Shown: positions 46,231 to 56,205, counted from the first letter of the stretch. The stretch: DNA of 64,000 nucleotides from Promethearchaeota archaeon (GCA_016839555.1 JAEOUA010000001.1:246043-310042); one strand, 5' to 3'. Notes: a model not told the origin generated them from the letters alone. Numbers and translations: made by a program.

Positions 46231-49200
46231 TTGGTAATTCCATTAAGTTGGGATTGTTGCTATCTATATATTCTTTTTATTAACCGATGCTCCGTAATTG
46301 CCTCGGTAGCATCGCAGAACCCTCTAGTAGGAATGGGATTATATACCATGCTACATATCGTTCGGGGATTGGATCAGACCATGCAACAACAAGAGCTTTT
46401 AAAGAGTGCTTTCCACTCGTCCTTGTATATGGGAGAAATTCCCCTCTCAAGAAAACTTCCCGGTGATCAATACGACATTTGGGAGGAACTCAGCCTCCAA
46501 CTGCCCACCCACTGGAACAATATCCCAGCTCTCAAAACAGTTTACGCGCCCGTGCAAAGTATCTCAGAATATTTCACCTACAATGGCTATATCGTTACCT
46601 CAAAAGGCTTCACAACTGCCACTAAAGGCTTCAATATCTATACGGGCGTTTTGGATATTGAAGGGGATACTTCAGAACATCTCTCGATCGAGCTAAATGA
46701 ATTTTTAACATTATACTTATTAAATACTAAGCTATATCCTACTAATAATATTCCCTACTTAGAGCAAATTGCTTGGCGTTTATCCAAAACTGATCCCTCC
46801 TTGGAGCACCCCTTCGATAGGATTGTACCTCAGTTCATTTCAGGCGCCCCCAGCTTCGTGTTCGCTTCGTCTGAAGGATCATTGGTATTACCCGACTTCT
46901 ACGAGGAATATCCCCTCATGGGTCGCGTTTCCACAACCATAGATCCAAATTATTGGATCTATAAGGGTATAGGAATTTACTCTACATATACCGATGATCA
47001 ACTCGATGCACTGCGAATCTTTCGGCTCATTCCAGAAGATTCCATTCATCCCCTTAAATCCAATATTGCTTGCATTGAAGTTCGCCTTAATCTTTATGAG
47101 GAAGACAAAAGCCCGTTAATAATGACCCTATTTCCTCAAGATTATTCCTATGATCCAAGCACTAGACAGGTCACTATTAATAAAAACGTATTTGAGAGGA
47201 TAAAAAGCATTATAAGAGATTGTTTTGAGCCTTATAGTGGGCAAGAAAAGAGGGGATATTTTGAGTATAAGATCAATATAGAAACGGGACGCTCTATTTA
47301 TGATCCCAACGACGATCTTTCGGATGCTCAAGCGCAGAAGATCGCCCTCATGCAAGCCGTGCAGCTTTACATGCTTCAATATTATAACGAGTTTACACAG
47401 GGTGCCGCCCGCGCGCAAATCGACTTCGAGACGGTCTATACCGTGACCCTCACCACCATCAGCACCGCAATTACCCTAGCTGTCGGTATTGCCGCTTCCT
47501 CTGCATTTGCGGCTGAAGAGGTTATAAGTTCAAGTATTCAACAAGTAGTTCCCGCAGCGACTCGGGGTAGTCTCATTGCTGCTCAAGTCGTTCTTTCGGT
47601 CGCCTCTGAAAATCTAGAAGAGCTCTTCTTGGATCCCCTCATCGAGAGCGTCGTCACGGACTTAGTGAAAGACCTCGGTGGCGATGAGAAGGCACAAGTA
47701 ATTGCAAGTGTCCTCGCAGAATCCATCAGAGAAGGGTTAATGGGTACGGTTGCTGACTTCTCCCATATTAACATTATGAATAATCTTCAAAATCTGGTAT
47801 TTAACCACTATCAAGAGGCAATCATGTCCACCGCATCCGAACTTGCAACCCTGCACGCCTTCAGTGAATATCAACAACTCCTTGCCGAGCAACCAGGCTA
47901 CACCCTCGGGCCCATCCCGCTGTCCGCATTATCCACCTTGACTCTCTTTATCCCCTCTATGATAGCTGAATCCTTCTATATTCGGCAAGATGCCACTTCG
48001 GGCGAGGTGTTACACTTTCTCAGGGGGCTCACCGACTTCGGCATCAAAGGAGACTTCCTCAGATCCATCATACGAAATATGCATACCGCCGACAGCACCG
48101 CAGAAATAATCGGAACGCAGGAGATCGCCCCCGGCATCACCGCAGAGGTGTCTAATCCTGTCCTGCTCGCTCTTAAAAACGTCCTCGAAGATATTGCCTC
48201 TTCCCGATTAGCCTCCATACAAGATAAGAAGCCGTGCTCGCAGGAAGATATCAATGTTCTTAGAGAACAGTTTCTATCGGGAGAGATTGGTATAGAATTC
48301 ACCTTCATGTATGATGGCGGCGGAATTGATTATGGAGGAGATATGGGGATTCCTTTTGGAATAGATTTGCAAAATAACAAAAGAATTAAAAAGGTAAATA
48401 CACAGTCCCAGACCCATGAAAAAACCATGATAACATCAATTTTCAATTATCAAAAAACCTTAGATGAATGGTTGGGAGAGAATAATCATATTGAAGAAAT
48501 ACTACTGAGGAATTTAGAAGAAATAGCTAAGAGTAAAACAACTAATGATCAAAAAAAACATTATGCATTGTTAGTTGAAGGTTTTGATTCAAGATTCTCG
48601 TTGAAAGTGGCGAAAAGAATAGAGATTGATGAGCTTGCCTCAATTTTTGAACAGCAAGATGGTCCAAAATTTAAAGAATTCTTTGAGGTATTAAATCAAA
48701 TGCAAAATCCATTTGGAGCAAGAGTAGAAGAATTTATTCAAAAAAGAGATGAGAGCGGTAAGAAGCTCAGGTATAAAGATGCAAGACTTTTCATGGATGA
48801 TACTTTACTGGAAAGCATTAAAGAAGATATTCTTCAAAACCTTATACGAGCCACAGGAAAAAGCAAATACTTTTTTGAGGAGATAAATCCAAAAACGTTT
48901 GAGAAATTTGTCAAATATTACCAAGAAAATGATAAAGAATTTTATGAGAATTACTTACAAGAAGGCTTTTCTGATATGCTATTAAAGTATTTTGTCAATT
49001 TTGAAGTCCCTTTTCTTATCTGGTCTCAATATTTAGAACAGGATCAGACCAAATTAACGGAGTTAAAAGATTTTTATATGCAAAATTGGGATAAGGATGC
49101 TAAAAATTTGCAGAGAATTATTTGGGGGGTGCTGTTAGACTGCTATCATCCCCTCTTAGGTCAAAAGATTAAGATTGCCGATTGGGTTTCCTTAGACCTC

Positions 49201-49569
49201 CATCATTGGATGACCGCCTCCGGACACGAAAATAAATATTCTTGTCTACTTTTTTCGGTATTCCCTCTTCCTAGCGACCTTCGACTTGGAGAACCAATCC
49301 ATCTTCAATTAACGGGGCAAATAGAAAATAATCCCACAATAATGGGTACCCATTGGGAAAATCAAATAAGTGATGTGATTACAGCAGTTCTTAAGGGAGA
49401 TGTTCCATCCTCTACCATCTGGAAAGATGAAGAATATAATCAAAAATTTGATCAATACCAAAAATTGAATGAGAATGCAAGAAAAACAATAATTTGGTTA
49501 TTTTTATACTCTCATAGTGATTTAATAATAAGATTTAATCTAGAAAAAATAGATTTCTATTTTAAATAG
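46231..49569 (+). CDS. Giant polymorphic toxin: core protein with C-terminal HNH-like nuclease tip
   Basis: 1112 residues. Residues about 1-720 form a core of unknown family, with a membrane-prone stretch near 408-430 (TISTAITLAVGIAASSAFAA) and a helical part (IESVVTDLVKDLGGDEKAQV). The junction peptide VNTQSQTHEKT at about 723-733 matches three other tip ORFs. The tip (about 735-1112) ends with DCYHPLLGQKI, SLDLHHWMTASGHENKYS, the H/H/N pattern of an HNH-type nuclease, homologous to the tip at 52938. The core is GC-richer (38 of 60 bases at 47401-47460) than the tip (17 of 60 at 48541-48600). First ATG is 46333; the TTG at 46231 gives the longest frame. No signal peptide seen. Confidence 0.72.
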   Translation: MVIPLSWDCCYLYILFINRCSVIASVASQNPLVGMGLYTMLHIVRGLDQTMQQQELLKSAFHSSLYMGEIPLSRKLPGDQYDIWEELSLQLPTHWNNIPALKTVYAPVQSISEYFTYNGYIVTSKGFTTATKGFNIYTGVLDIEGDTSEHLSIELNEFLTLYLLNTKLYPTNNIPYLEQIAWRLSKTDPSLEHPFDRIVPQFISGAPSFVFASSEGSLVLPDFYEEYPLMGRVSTTIDPNYWIYKGIGIYSTYTDDQLDALRIFRLIPEDSIHPLKSNIACIEVRLNLYEEDKSPLIMTLFPQDYSYDPSTRQVTINKNVFERIKSIIRDCFEPYSGQEKRGYFEYKINIETGRSIYDPNDDLSDAQAQKIALMQAVQLYMLQYYNEFTQGAARAQIDFETVYTVTLTTISTAITLAVGIAASSAFAAEEVISSSIQQVVPAATRGSLIAAQVVLSVASENLEELFLDPLIESVVTDLVKDLGGDEKAQVIASVLAESIREGLMGTVADFSHINIMNNLQNLVFNHYQEAIMSTASELATLHAFSEYQQLLAEQPGYTLGPIPLSALSTLTLFIPSMIAESFYIRQDATSGEVLHFLRGLTDFGIKGDFLRSIIRNMHTADSTAEIIGTQEIAPGITAEVSNPVLLALKNVLEDIASSRLASIQDKKPCSQEDINVLREQFLSGEIGIEFTFMYDGGGIDYGGDMGIPFGIDLQNNKRIKKVNTQSQTHEKTMITSIFNYQKTLDEWLGENNHIEEILLRNLEEIAKSKTTNDQKKHYALLVEGFDSRFSLKVAKRIEIDELASIFEQQDGPKFKEFFEVLNQMQNPFGARVEEFIQKRDESGKKLRYKDARLFMDDTLLESIKEDILQNLIRATGKSKYFFEEINPKTFEKFVKYYQENDKEFYENYLQEGFSDMLLKYFVNFEVPFLIWSQYLEQDQTKLTELKDFYMQNWDKDAKNLQRIIWGVLLDCYHPLLGQKIKIADWVSLDLHHWMTASGHENKYSCLLFSVFPLPSDLRLGEPIHLQLTGQIENNPTIMGTHWENQISDVITAVLKGDVPSSTIWKDEEYNQKFDQYQKLNENARKTIIWLFLYSHSDLIIRFNLEKIDFYFK
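48391..48428 (+). repeat. Pre-toxin junction repeat, copy 1
   Basis: 38 bp, encoding K-VNTQSQTHEKT-M in the giant toxin. Identical over 38 bases to copy 3 (59536-59573 reversed). Marks the core-to-tip change in base composition. Begins aaggtaaatacacagtccca. Confidence 0.9.
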
Positions 49570-49607
49570 AGTAATATAAAAAGAACAATTTAAATATATT
49601 AAAAGAA

Positions 49608-50465
49608 ATGAATGAAAATAGATATATTAAATTGAAAAAAGATGGTGTTCTTGAAGAAGAAATTCAAGTTATTAAATTACTTGAAAAGGATGTTGAGAAT
49701 CCAATTTATATAAAAAACATTCAAAATCATAGAATTACGAGTATATCTATGAATGAGTGTGGAATAAGTCAAATTTCCTCTAAGATAAAAAATTTAAGAA
49801 ATTTAGAATATTTATTTATAAGTGAGCCTAAACTTAAAAAAATTCCAGATACAATAGAACATCTAACTAAACTAAATCAATTAAGAATAAATAAAAGCTT
49901 GATTCAAGAATTACCTATTTCTTTAAAAAATTTAACCAATCTAAAAGAAATAGGGATAGCTAGAAGTAGATTAAAAAACTTTCCAAATCAAATATGTAGA
50001 ATAAAGGGATTAGAAGCAATTTCTTTAAGTGGAAATCAAATTACATCACTTCCACAATGTATTAGACAGTTAACACAATTAAAAGGATTAATAATGGATA
50101 ATAATAAGTTAAAAAAACTTCCCGATTCTATTTGTCAGCTCAAAAACCTCCGAACTTTATCGTTAAAGAATAACCAATTAGAAGAATTACCTAAAGATAT
50201 TGGCAATCTAATGATGGGGCATAAGATAGAGTTAGGTAATAACAAATTACACTCTTTACCAGATTCCTTCAAACATCTCGGAGAATTACTATCTATTAAA
50301 CTAAATGATAATCTATTTGAAGAAGTCCCACCCGTTTTAGAGGAAATGAAAATATTTTCTCTTGACCTATCGGGAAATCCTATTAAAACGTTCCCTAAAG
50401 AGATTGGAAATATCTCCTTGATTGACGAGAAAGGGCTCTATATGGTGCAGGAAGATAAAATTTAA
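49608..50465 (+). CDS. Leucine-rich-repeat protein, putative immunity protein of the giant toxin
   Basis: 285 residues, about nine LRRs with the LxxLxLxxNxLxxLP pattern, for example LEAISLSGNQITSLPQCI and LRTLSLKNNQLEELPKDI. No signal peptide or membrane part. It follows the toxin stop by 38 bp on the same strand. A homologue lies directly after the second HNH-like tip (52036-52872), so the LRR protein tracks with this tip type. Immunity is inferred from position and pairing. LRR proteins have other binding uses. Confidence 0.7.
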   Translation: MNENRYIKLKKDGVLEEEIQVIKLLEKDVENPIYIKNIQNHRITSISMNECGISQISSKIKNLRNLEYLFISEPKLKKIPDTIEHLTKLNQLRINKSLIQELPISLKNLTNLKEIGIARSRLKNFPNQICRIKGLEAISLSGNQITSLPQCIRQLTQLKGLIMDNNKLKKLPDSICQLKNLRTLSLKNNQLEELPKDIGNLMMGHKIELGNNKLHSLPDSFKHLGELLSIKLNDNLFEEVPPVLEEMKIFSLDLSGNPIKTFPKEIGNISLIDEKGLYMVQEDKI

Positions 50466-50483
50466 AAATATATTACTTAGCAA

Positions 50484-50592
50484 AGTCGCATCCAAAATTG
50501 TATAGGTATGATTATGCATATTGGGAGATGAGCCCTTTCCTCACGAATCAATCTTTTTCATCTTGCATCAAATGAGAACAGATTAGTGAAGA
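50484..50592 (+). repeat. Dispersed decayed repeat, copy A
   Basis: About 105 bp similar to copies B (55879-56045), C (62376-62532, inverted) and D (63771-63875). Shared text here: gggagatgagccctttcctc and ttttcatcttgcatcaaat. Reads as the same short coding remnant but with frame damage. Confidence 0.6.
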
Positions 50593-50781
50593 AATTTATT
50601 ATTAATAGATAGTTTGGTTTAAATCATTTAGATTTTCTTTTTTTGATTTGAGGACAACTATCCATTAATACCGAAACATAAATAATTTAATAAAAATCTG
50701 AATAAAATAAAATTTTTGATTTTAAGGTTTTTCTATTTTAAAAAGAATTAAAGGATAAATCTTTTGGATATTTGGTCAATT

Positions 50782-51785
50782 TTATTTAATATAATTTAGA
50801 TCCACCAATAATTTTGAACTATCTTTAATTGTATATAATTTTGTATTATAAAGCAAATGTAATTTCTCTCTCCTACAACAAAGTCGCAATAGGGAATAGC
50901 AAAAGAAAAACTCGCTATATCAGGAATATCGTTTATAATATAGGGGCGATTAGGTATTTTCTCAATCCCATTATGCAGACAGATATTAGTATATAAAAGT
51001 GGAAATTTTTTTAAGAAATCAATTAATTCTTCGTTTTTAATGTTTTTTATTATGAATTCCTTAGGATCTACATTAAACTCTTTGCACCAATGGACTATTC
51101 TTGGAAAAAAAGTCTCAATTAAATATTTATACATTCTAATTTTACCTCTATAAGTCTTATCTTTGTATTTCCAATTGATATTACTAATTCTCTCCATTTC
51201 TTTTACGACAGGTTCGTAATTATCTTTTGGACTATGATCATCTAGGAGAACTTTTAGTATTGTATCTTGAGCAGAGAAAACTTCTTTTATTTTAGTTTCA
51301 TACTTTTTTTTCTCTTCACCTTTTAATGAAGTTTTTGGAAGCGTACCATCATGAATTAAGTAATGGGCACCAATTCCAATAGCAGACTCTTGAATGCTAC
51401 GGAATGGAATTTGTAAGTAATTTTTAATAAAGTTGATTATTTCCAAATTAATAGTATAATTATAAGGAATGAAACAATAACCTTTTGAAACATCTGCCAT
51501 AAATCTAGCCAGTTTATCTCTTCTATTTCTATTTGATATTTTTTTAAGTTCAACCACATTAGTTAAATTAATTGGAACTACTAAAATGTTTTTCTTTATA
51601 AGGAATTTTATCTTTTCTAAAAGCTCACTATAAAGTTCATTTGTTTTTTTCTTTTAATACATTTGACTTAAGTAAATCCAAATATTTTGATCCAAATAAA
51701 GATACTTCATTAGGTTTTTATTCTGTTTCTTTTAAATTAGTTAACCTTTCTATATGAGATTTATTCAAATAACCTAAAAAAAAAT
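50782..51785 (-). pseudogene. Broken PIN-like gene (several frame lesions)
   Basis: The intact middle (50796-51557) gives 253 residues, for example ELKKISNRNRRDKLARFM and DIPDIASFSFAIPYCDFVVG. Upstream the reading continues (SELLEKIKFLIKKNILVVPI) but through an A-run frameshift and an in-frame TAA. Downstream, after CDFVVGE, deleting one GA from the (GA)4 tract at 50865-50872 gives KLHLLYNTKLYTIKDSSKLL. This restores a PIN-like ending (acidic PYxD site). Lies between the two toxin-LRR units. PIN assignment is tentative. Confidence 0.55.
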
Positions 51786-52035
51786 CTATATTTATTTAAA
51801 TAACTGGATTTAATTATAAATGAGAGTCTGAAGGATTATTGTATTTTTGAAACAAACAAAAAATTTTATAAAAATAAAACCTCAATTTATATCTGTAAGT
51901 GATATAGAAGTCTACATTATTAATTGAAAATATAAATAATCATGAAATTTTGTCTTTGAAAGTTAATTCTAGAAATCATTGAAAAGAAGAACCAAAGAGA
52001 GAAGTAGATTGCTGATATGAAAAGTGATTAAAACT

Positions 52036-52872
52036 TTATTTTTTATATTTATAGATTCCTTTTTTTATTGCTTTTGCTTTTCCAACCTTTCTAGGAAATT
52101 TTTTAATGGGATTACCAAAAATATATAAGTAAGCAAATTGATGCTTTTTTAAATGGTCAGGGAATTCGGTTAACTTATTATTACTCACATCTAACCCCAT
52201 TAAAAATTTTATATTTGAGAAAGACTCTGGTATGGATTTTAAAAGGTTGTTACTTAGATTAATTTCAAGAAGATTATTCATATCACCAAAATTCTTAGGT
52301 AGGTGAGTTAATTGATTAAATGAAAGTGAAAGTCTCTTTAACTTTTTTAGATTACACAATGAATCTGGAAGGGTTTTTATTTGATTTTTTTGAATATAAA
52401 ATATTTCTAAATCCTTTAAGTTTTCAATACATTCAGGAAGATTCCTAATTTGATTGCTACCTAAATGTAATGAATTCAAATTTTCAAGCTGACAGATCTC
52501 CTCAGGGAATTTTTCTAAATTACTACTACCAATAACAACCTCATATAATTTTCCTAAATTTTCAAAAGTTTGAGGAATATTCTTTATAGAACTCTTATAT
52601 ATAGAAAATCTTCTCAAATTTGAAAGATTTCCTATAGTAGTAGGTAAGGATGTTAGGAATTCATCACTTATTGTTAAATATTCTAATTTCTTAAGATTAT
52701 CAATATTCTCAGGAATATTCTTTATTCCCGAATCAAAAGCATCTATTCTAATTATTCGATTATCCTCGTTTACATCAATAAAAACATTCTTTATGATTTT
52801 AGCTTCTAAATCATCTATAAACTCTCTTTCATTAGAAAGAAGCTCACTTATATCTTCTATTTGTCTTGTCAA
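52036..52872 (-). CDS. Leucine-rich-repeat protein, putative immunity protein, second copy
   Basis: 278 residues with LRRs like the gene at 49608: LNSLHLGSNQIRNLPECI, LKRLSLSFNQLTHLPKNF, LMGLDVSNNKLTEFP. Both proteins share an N-terminal part (NRIIRIDAFDSGIKNIPE here, HRITSISMNECGISQISS there) and a C-terminal GNPIK-FP ending. It starts 65 bp after the HNH-like tip gene on the same strand. Probably the immunity partner. Confidence 0.7.
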   Translation of the reverse strand: MTRQIEDISELLSNEREFIDDLEAKIIKNVFIDVNEDNRIIRIDAFDSGIKNIPENIDNLKKLEYLTISDEFLTSLPTTIGNLSNLRRFSIYKSSIKNIPQTFENLGKLYEVVIGSSNLEKFPEEICQLENLNSLHLGSNQIRNLPECIENLKDLEIFYIQKNQIKTLPDSLCNLKKLKRLSLSFNQLTHLPKNFGDMNNLLEINLSNNLLKSIPESFSNIKFLMGLDVSNNKLTEFPDHLKKHQFAYLYIFGNPIKKFPRKVGKAKAIKKGIYKYKK

Positions 52873-52937
52873 AACCTTATATCTACTTTTATTTTTTTAT
52901 TTATTTGTATATTTAAAAATCTATATCATTTAATTAA

Positions 52938-54356
52938 CTATGTTAGTAATAATTTAATCATTTCAAATATTTTTCTATTTTGTCTAAAATATCTCTCAAA
53001 CATATCTTTATTTTCCAAATTCCAATATTCTGGTGCATTTCCCTCAAGAACACTTGCTATAATTTCCATAAATTCCTGATCAAATAATGCCGCTAATCTA
53101 CGAGAATTCCGAATATGTTGTGTCATAAAATTATGCCCAATATCTCCGCTAATCTCTCCTGTTATAGGATCTTCAAACTGAGAGTTTCCCTCTGCGGGAA
53201 TAGCAATTAATGAGATAAAATTGTTCATATACTTGTTTTCATGTCCATAAAAAGTTTTCCAATGATGAAGAGGAAATCGTAGCCAATCTTTTAAGTCTAT
53301 TTTTTCTCCTGTAAATGGATGCTGGCAATCAAATACGACAGCCCAAAAGAATCTTTGGAATAACTGGGCAGATTCGTCATTTTTCCATCTTGCATAATGT
53401 TTTTTTGAAACTCTCTCACTTGTGGAGACTTCTGCTATATATTCTAGAAACATCAATTCATAATCCACAAAATAATCTAATAATGCTTCATAGAAAGAGT
53501 TTCCATTAATGTATTTCTCCTTAAATTTTGGCAGAGTTTCTCTTAAATTCTTATAAGTAGTACCTTTCAAATCATCATTAGTCAAAGATTTAAGTTCTTC
53601 AAGGATACTTGATCCAATGTCATTTAGCTCATTCTTATCTAATTTCATAAGAGACTCAATCTTGTTGGTAATATATTGGCGGACATTGATATTTTGCTCT
53701 TTAGGATGAGCAATGCCTAAGCGTAAGGCAAATATTGACTCTTCACTAAGCTCATATAACTGAAATAATTCTCTTAATTGAGCAAGAGAAGCTAATTCAT
53801 ATCCATTTATGAATAAACCATAATCTTGTGGTTTCCCAAATTTGACATTAAATTCTGAAAACGCATTCTGAACGATTTCCGCTATGCTTGTGGTAGATGT
53901 AATTTTTATTGGTCTTCTATCTATTTTTCCATAAGTATTAGGATTTCCAATGAAGCGCTCAATCGTGATTTCTTCGACTCTTTCAGCTGGTTTAGTGCCC
54001 CATAAATACCAACGGGAAGCTAAAGTATACCCCAATTCTTCTAAAGCACTCCTAACAGCACTAATTGAATCTAACTTCCAAATATCTCCGTTTTCGTCAA
54101 AAATATATTTTTTATCAATAGGTAAAAAATCATATAAAACTTCTACAATTTCTTTAGTAAATTTAATAGGTTTGTTTTTATCTAAGTTTTGATTAGGATT
54201 AATTTCACTATATTCCAATCCCATTATATCTTGGATGATTTGAATAGTTCGTGTATCAATAGATTCTTGATCAGATTTCATTATTGCTTTGATTTTTTCG
54301 ACAATGGTTTTTTCATGGGCCTCGGACTGTGTATTTAACTTTTTGAAGCAGAACAC
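52938..54356 (-). CDS. Orphan toxin tip with HNH-like nuclease domain
   Basis: 472 residues from a GTG start (54356), beginning FCFKKLNTQSEAHEKTIVEK, that is the junction peptide right at the start with no core in front. C-terminal FDCQHPFTGEKIDLKDWLRF, PLHHWKTFYGHENKY has the HNH-like residues and aligns with the giant toxin's tip from LKYFVNFE/LDYFVDYE to near the end. Likely a stored, silent tip for exchange into the core gene, with its LRR immunity gene following. May or may not be translated alone. Confidence 0.68.
   Translation of the reverse strand: MFCFKKLNTQSEAHEKTIVEKIKAIMKSDQESIDTRTIQIIQDIMGLEYSEINPNQNLDKNKPIKFTKEIVEVLYDFLPIDKKYIFDENGDIWKLDSISAVRSALEELGYTLASRWYLWGTKPAERVEEITIERFIGNPNTYGKIDRRPIKITSTTSIAEIVQNAFSEFNVKFGKPQDYGLFINGYELASLAQLRELFQLYELSEESIFALRLGIAHPKEQNINVRQYITNKIESLMKLDKNELNDIGSSILEELKSLTNDDLKGTTYKNLRETLPKFKEKYINGNSFYEALLDYFVDYELMFLEYIAEVSTSERVSKKHYARWKNDESAQLFQRFFWAVVFDCQHPFTGEKIDLKDWLRFPLHHWKTFYGHENKYMNNFISLIAIPAEGNSQFEDPITGEISGDIGHNFMTQHIRNSRRLAALFDQEFMEIIASVLEGNAPEYWNLENKDMFERYFRQNRKIFEMIKLLLT
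54304..54341 (-). repeat. Pre-toxin junction repeat, copy 2
   Basis: 38 bp, 35 identical to copies 1 and 3 by hand count. Encodes K-LNTQSEAHEKT-I. Located at the very start of the orphan HNH-like tip. Confidence 0.85.
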
Positions 54357-54463
54357 ACGAAATTTCGGACAAAATACAAATTACACCAGAGCTAATCTAA
54401 GATATGTATAAAAAGAGAGAAAATTAAATACTAGGAGTTAATTATATATAATAAGGAAGAAAA

Positions 54464-54697
54464 ATGAAAACTGAAACATTTGATAAGAAGCAAAAAGAAG
54501 AACACCTCACTGATTTGAAAATAGAAGAACCTAAGGAGCTTTATATCTATACCAAAACTACTGACGATTTAATTTTAAAATCAAAAGCAGAGATGGATAT
54601 GTTAATTGAGAAGTTAAAAAATACGAAGTACGACAAACAATTGGCAGACTTTTATTCTACATATTCACATGAGTTTGAAGATCAAACGGATCTCTAA
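54464..54697 (+). CDS. Small acidic helical protein, unknown
   Basis: 77 residues, Lys/Glu rich, one long helix likely in the second half (MDMLIEKLKNTKYDKQLADF). Preceded by a TATA-like run and aaggaag as a weak ribosome-binding site. No family recognised. Divergent from the orphan tip; may be a promoter-proximal regulator or a decayed antitoxin. Confidence 0.4.
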   Translation: MKTETFDKKQKEEHLTDLKIEEPKELYIYTKTTDDLILKSKAEMDMLIEKLKNTKYDKQLADFYSTYSHEFEDQTDL

Positions 54698-55011
54698 TAT
54701 GTTCTTAAATTATGTGTTTCAAATTTACAGAAATCGAACTATAATTCCATAGTATTTTTCTTTACAAGGATATTATTTATTAATTCTTAAAGATTTTCCA
54801 ACCTTAAAGCATTATTTATGAAATCAAATCCAATTCTTTAATAGAAATGGGCTAGTCTTTCAAAAATCATATAGAATCAACGATTAAATTTTAATAAAAA
54901 GTTATTAAAATTATCTAAAAATTATTTTTTTATAAATATCCCCTGTTTTTTTATAATTACAATTATATACTAGTAGTACCTTTTGTTATTTGAAGGAAGG
55001 AGAATAATTTT
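54698..55011. other. 314-bp AT-rich gap, no gene seen
   Basis: No coding frame on either strand. Its right end has TATA-like runs and a gaaggaaggag ribosome-binding site for the antitoxin gene at 55012. Confidence 0.4.
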
Positions 55012-55236
55012 ATGGTTCAAGAAATAAATAAGAAAAAATATTGGTTTGATGAACAAAACTTATTAAAACCCATAGATTGGGATTATGTTCATACGCTTTC
55101 AAATAGAGTGCAGAACGCATTAGAACTTTATATGAGAGGAGATGTATCTATTGGGAGAGCAGCAGAAATAGCTCGATTACCTTATAGAGAATTTGATCGT
55201 ATTCGGGCAATAGCACGGATTCCAATTCATCATTAG
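55012..55236 (+). CDS. Antitoxin of a PIN-type toxin-antitoxin pair (UPF0175-like)
   Basis: 74 residues. The segment ALELYMRGDVSIGRAAEIAR and LPYREFDRIRAIARIPI matches the UPF0175-type antitoxin helix-turn-helix region. Ribosome-binding site aaggaaggag lies just before ATG. Ends 6 bp before the PIN toxin, standard order antitoxin first. Binds its toxin and probably its own promoter. Confidence 0.82.
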   Translation: MVQEINKKKYWFDEQNLLKPIDWDYVHTLSNRVQNALELYMRGDVSIGRAAEIARLPYREFDRIRAIARIPIHH

Positions 55237-55242
55237 TGTTAA

Positions 55243-55785
55243 ATGGAAATGATTGTTATTTCTGATACTGCCCCAATCATCTTTTTTGGAAAGGTCAATA
55301 AGCTAAATCTTCTAAAAGATCTTTATCAAACAATTTATTTACCAATTGAGGTTTGGGCAGAATTAATATATCCATTAACACAAAATGATGATGATATTCC
55401 TGAAGACATTAATTTGGAATTAGAAGCTAAAGAAAAAGGTTGGATAATTGTAAAAAATCCAGAGAAAGAGGAATCACTTGAATTAGCATTAAATCTTTCC
55501 CATGATTTAGGCTTAGGGGAGTCGTATGCAATTGCTCTAAGTGTTGAGCTTAATGCTGATTTACTTTTAATTAATGACAAAAAAGCAAGAGATGTAGCAA
55601 TCAATTTAGGAATCAAAACAAAATGGACAACTGAAGTTCTTGTTGATGCGGTGTCTAAAAATTTTATTACAGATTTTGAAGATTTTAAGCAAATATTTAA
55701 TGACATGATAGAGAATGGTTTATGGATTGAAAAAGATTATTATAAGAAACTAATAAAAGATGTTGAAAATAAGTTTTATAAATAA
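55243..55785 (+). CDS. PIN-domain toxin (DUF3368)
   Basis: 180 residues. Acidic active site: Asp in VISDTAPIIFF, Glu in LPIEVWAELI, Asp/Glu in LGLGESYAIAL and Asp in LLINDKKARDVA, complete. A Mg-dependent ribonuclease of the VapC type. Pairs with the antitoxin gene; sits within the toxin island, between the two toxin groups. Confidence 0.85.
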   Translation: MEMIVISDTAPIIFFGKVNKLNLLKDLYQTIYLPIEVWAELIYPLTQNDDDIPEDINLELEAKEKGWIIVKNPEKEESLELALNLSHDLGLGESYAIALSVELNADLLLINDKKARDVAINLGIKTKWTTEVLVDAVSKNFITDFEDFKQIFNDMIENGLWIEKDYYKKLIKDVENKFYK

Positions 55786-55878
55786 ATTTTATTAGTAACT
55801 TCTTCAAGATTATTTAATATTTTTCATATGTCAAATTTTGTGTGTAAATAACTTATAAAAGAAACCAAAATATCTGCA

Positions 55879-56045
55879 CGAAGCTTTTCATCACGTGTCT
55901 TCAGATTATGTGAAGAAATATGAGAATATCATAAATAAATTTGTGCACAAAATTGCATGGAGAAGAGTATGCAAGATGGGAGACGACTCCTTTCCTTACG
56001 AATGGAATCTTTTTGTCTTGCATTAAATATAATCAGATTAGATGA
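55879..56045 (+). repeat. Dispersed decayed repeat, copy B
   Basis: About 165 bp. Its first 100 bp is about 87% identical (hand count) to the reverse of 62430-62532. Reads HHVSSDYVKKYENIINKFVH then a frame break; its later part (tttgtcttgcattaaatata) matches copies A, C, D. The region 55786-56205 has no other gene. Confidence 0.75.
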
Positions 56046-56205
56046 GAAAGCTATAGATAATATAATAATTAGATTTTCTAAATATAAAAAATATAAATCT
56101 TTATCTGCTTAGGAAGAAGAATCTTCTTCTTAATCCTTATTTAAAAATTCATTTAAGATATTTAGAAGTAATCAATTAGTTTAAAAAGCTCAATAGGAAC
56201 ATTAT

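Noticed and set aside
46406..48308. Several frames overlapping the giant toxin gene on both strands
   Set aside because: They arise from the GC-richer codons of the core; no independent motif or ribosome-binding site.
49608..52872. LRR proteins as evidence of eukaryotic or surface proteins
   Set aside because: No signal peptide or anchor; close tracking with HNH-like tips makes immunity the simpler reading.
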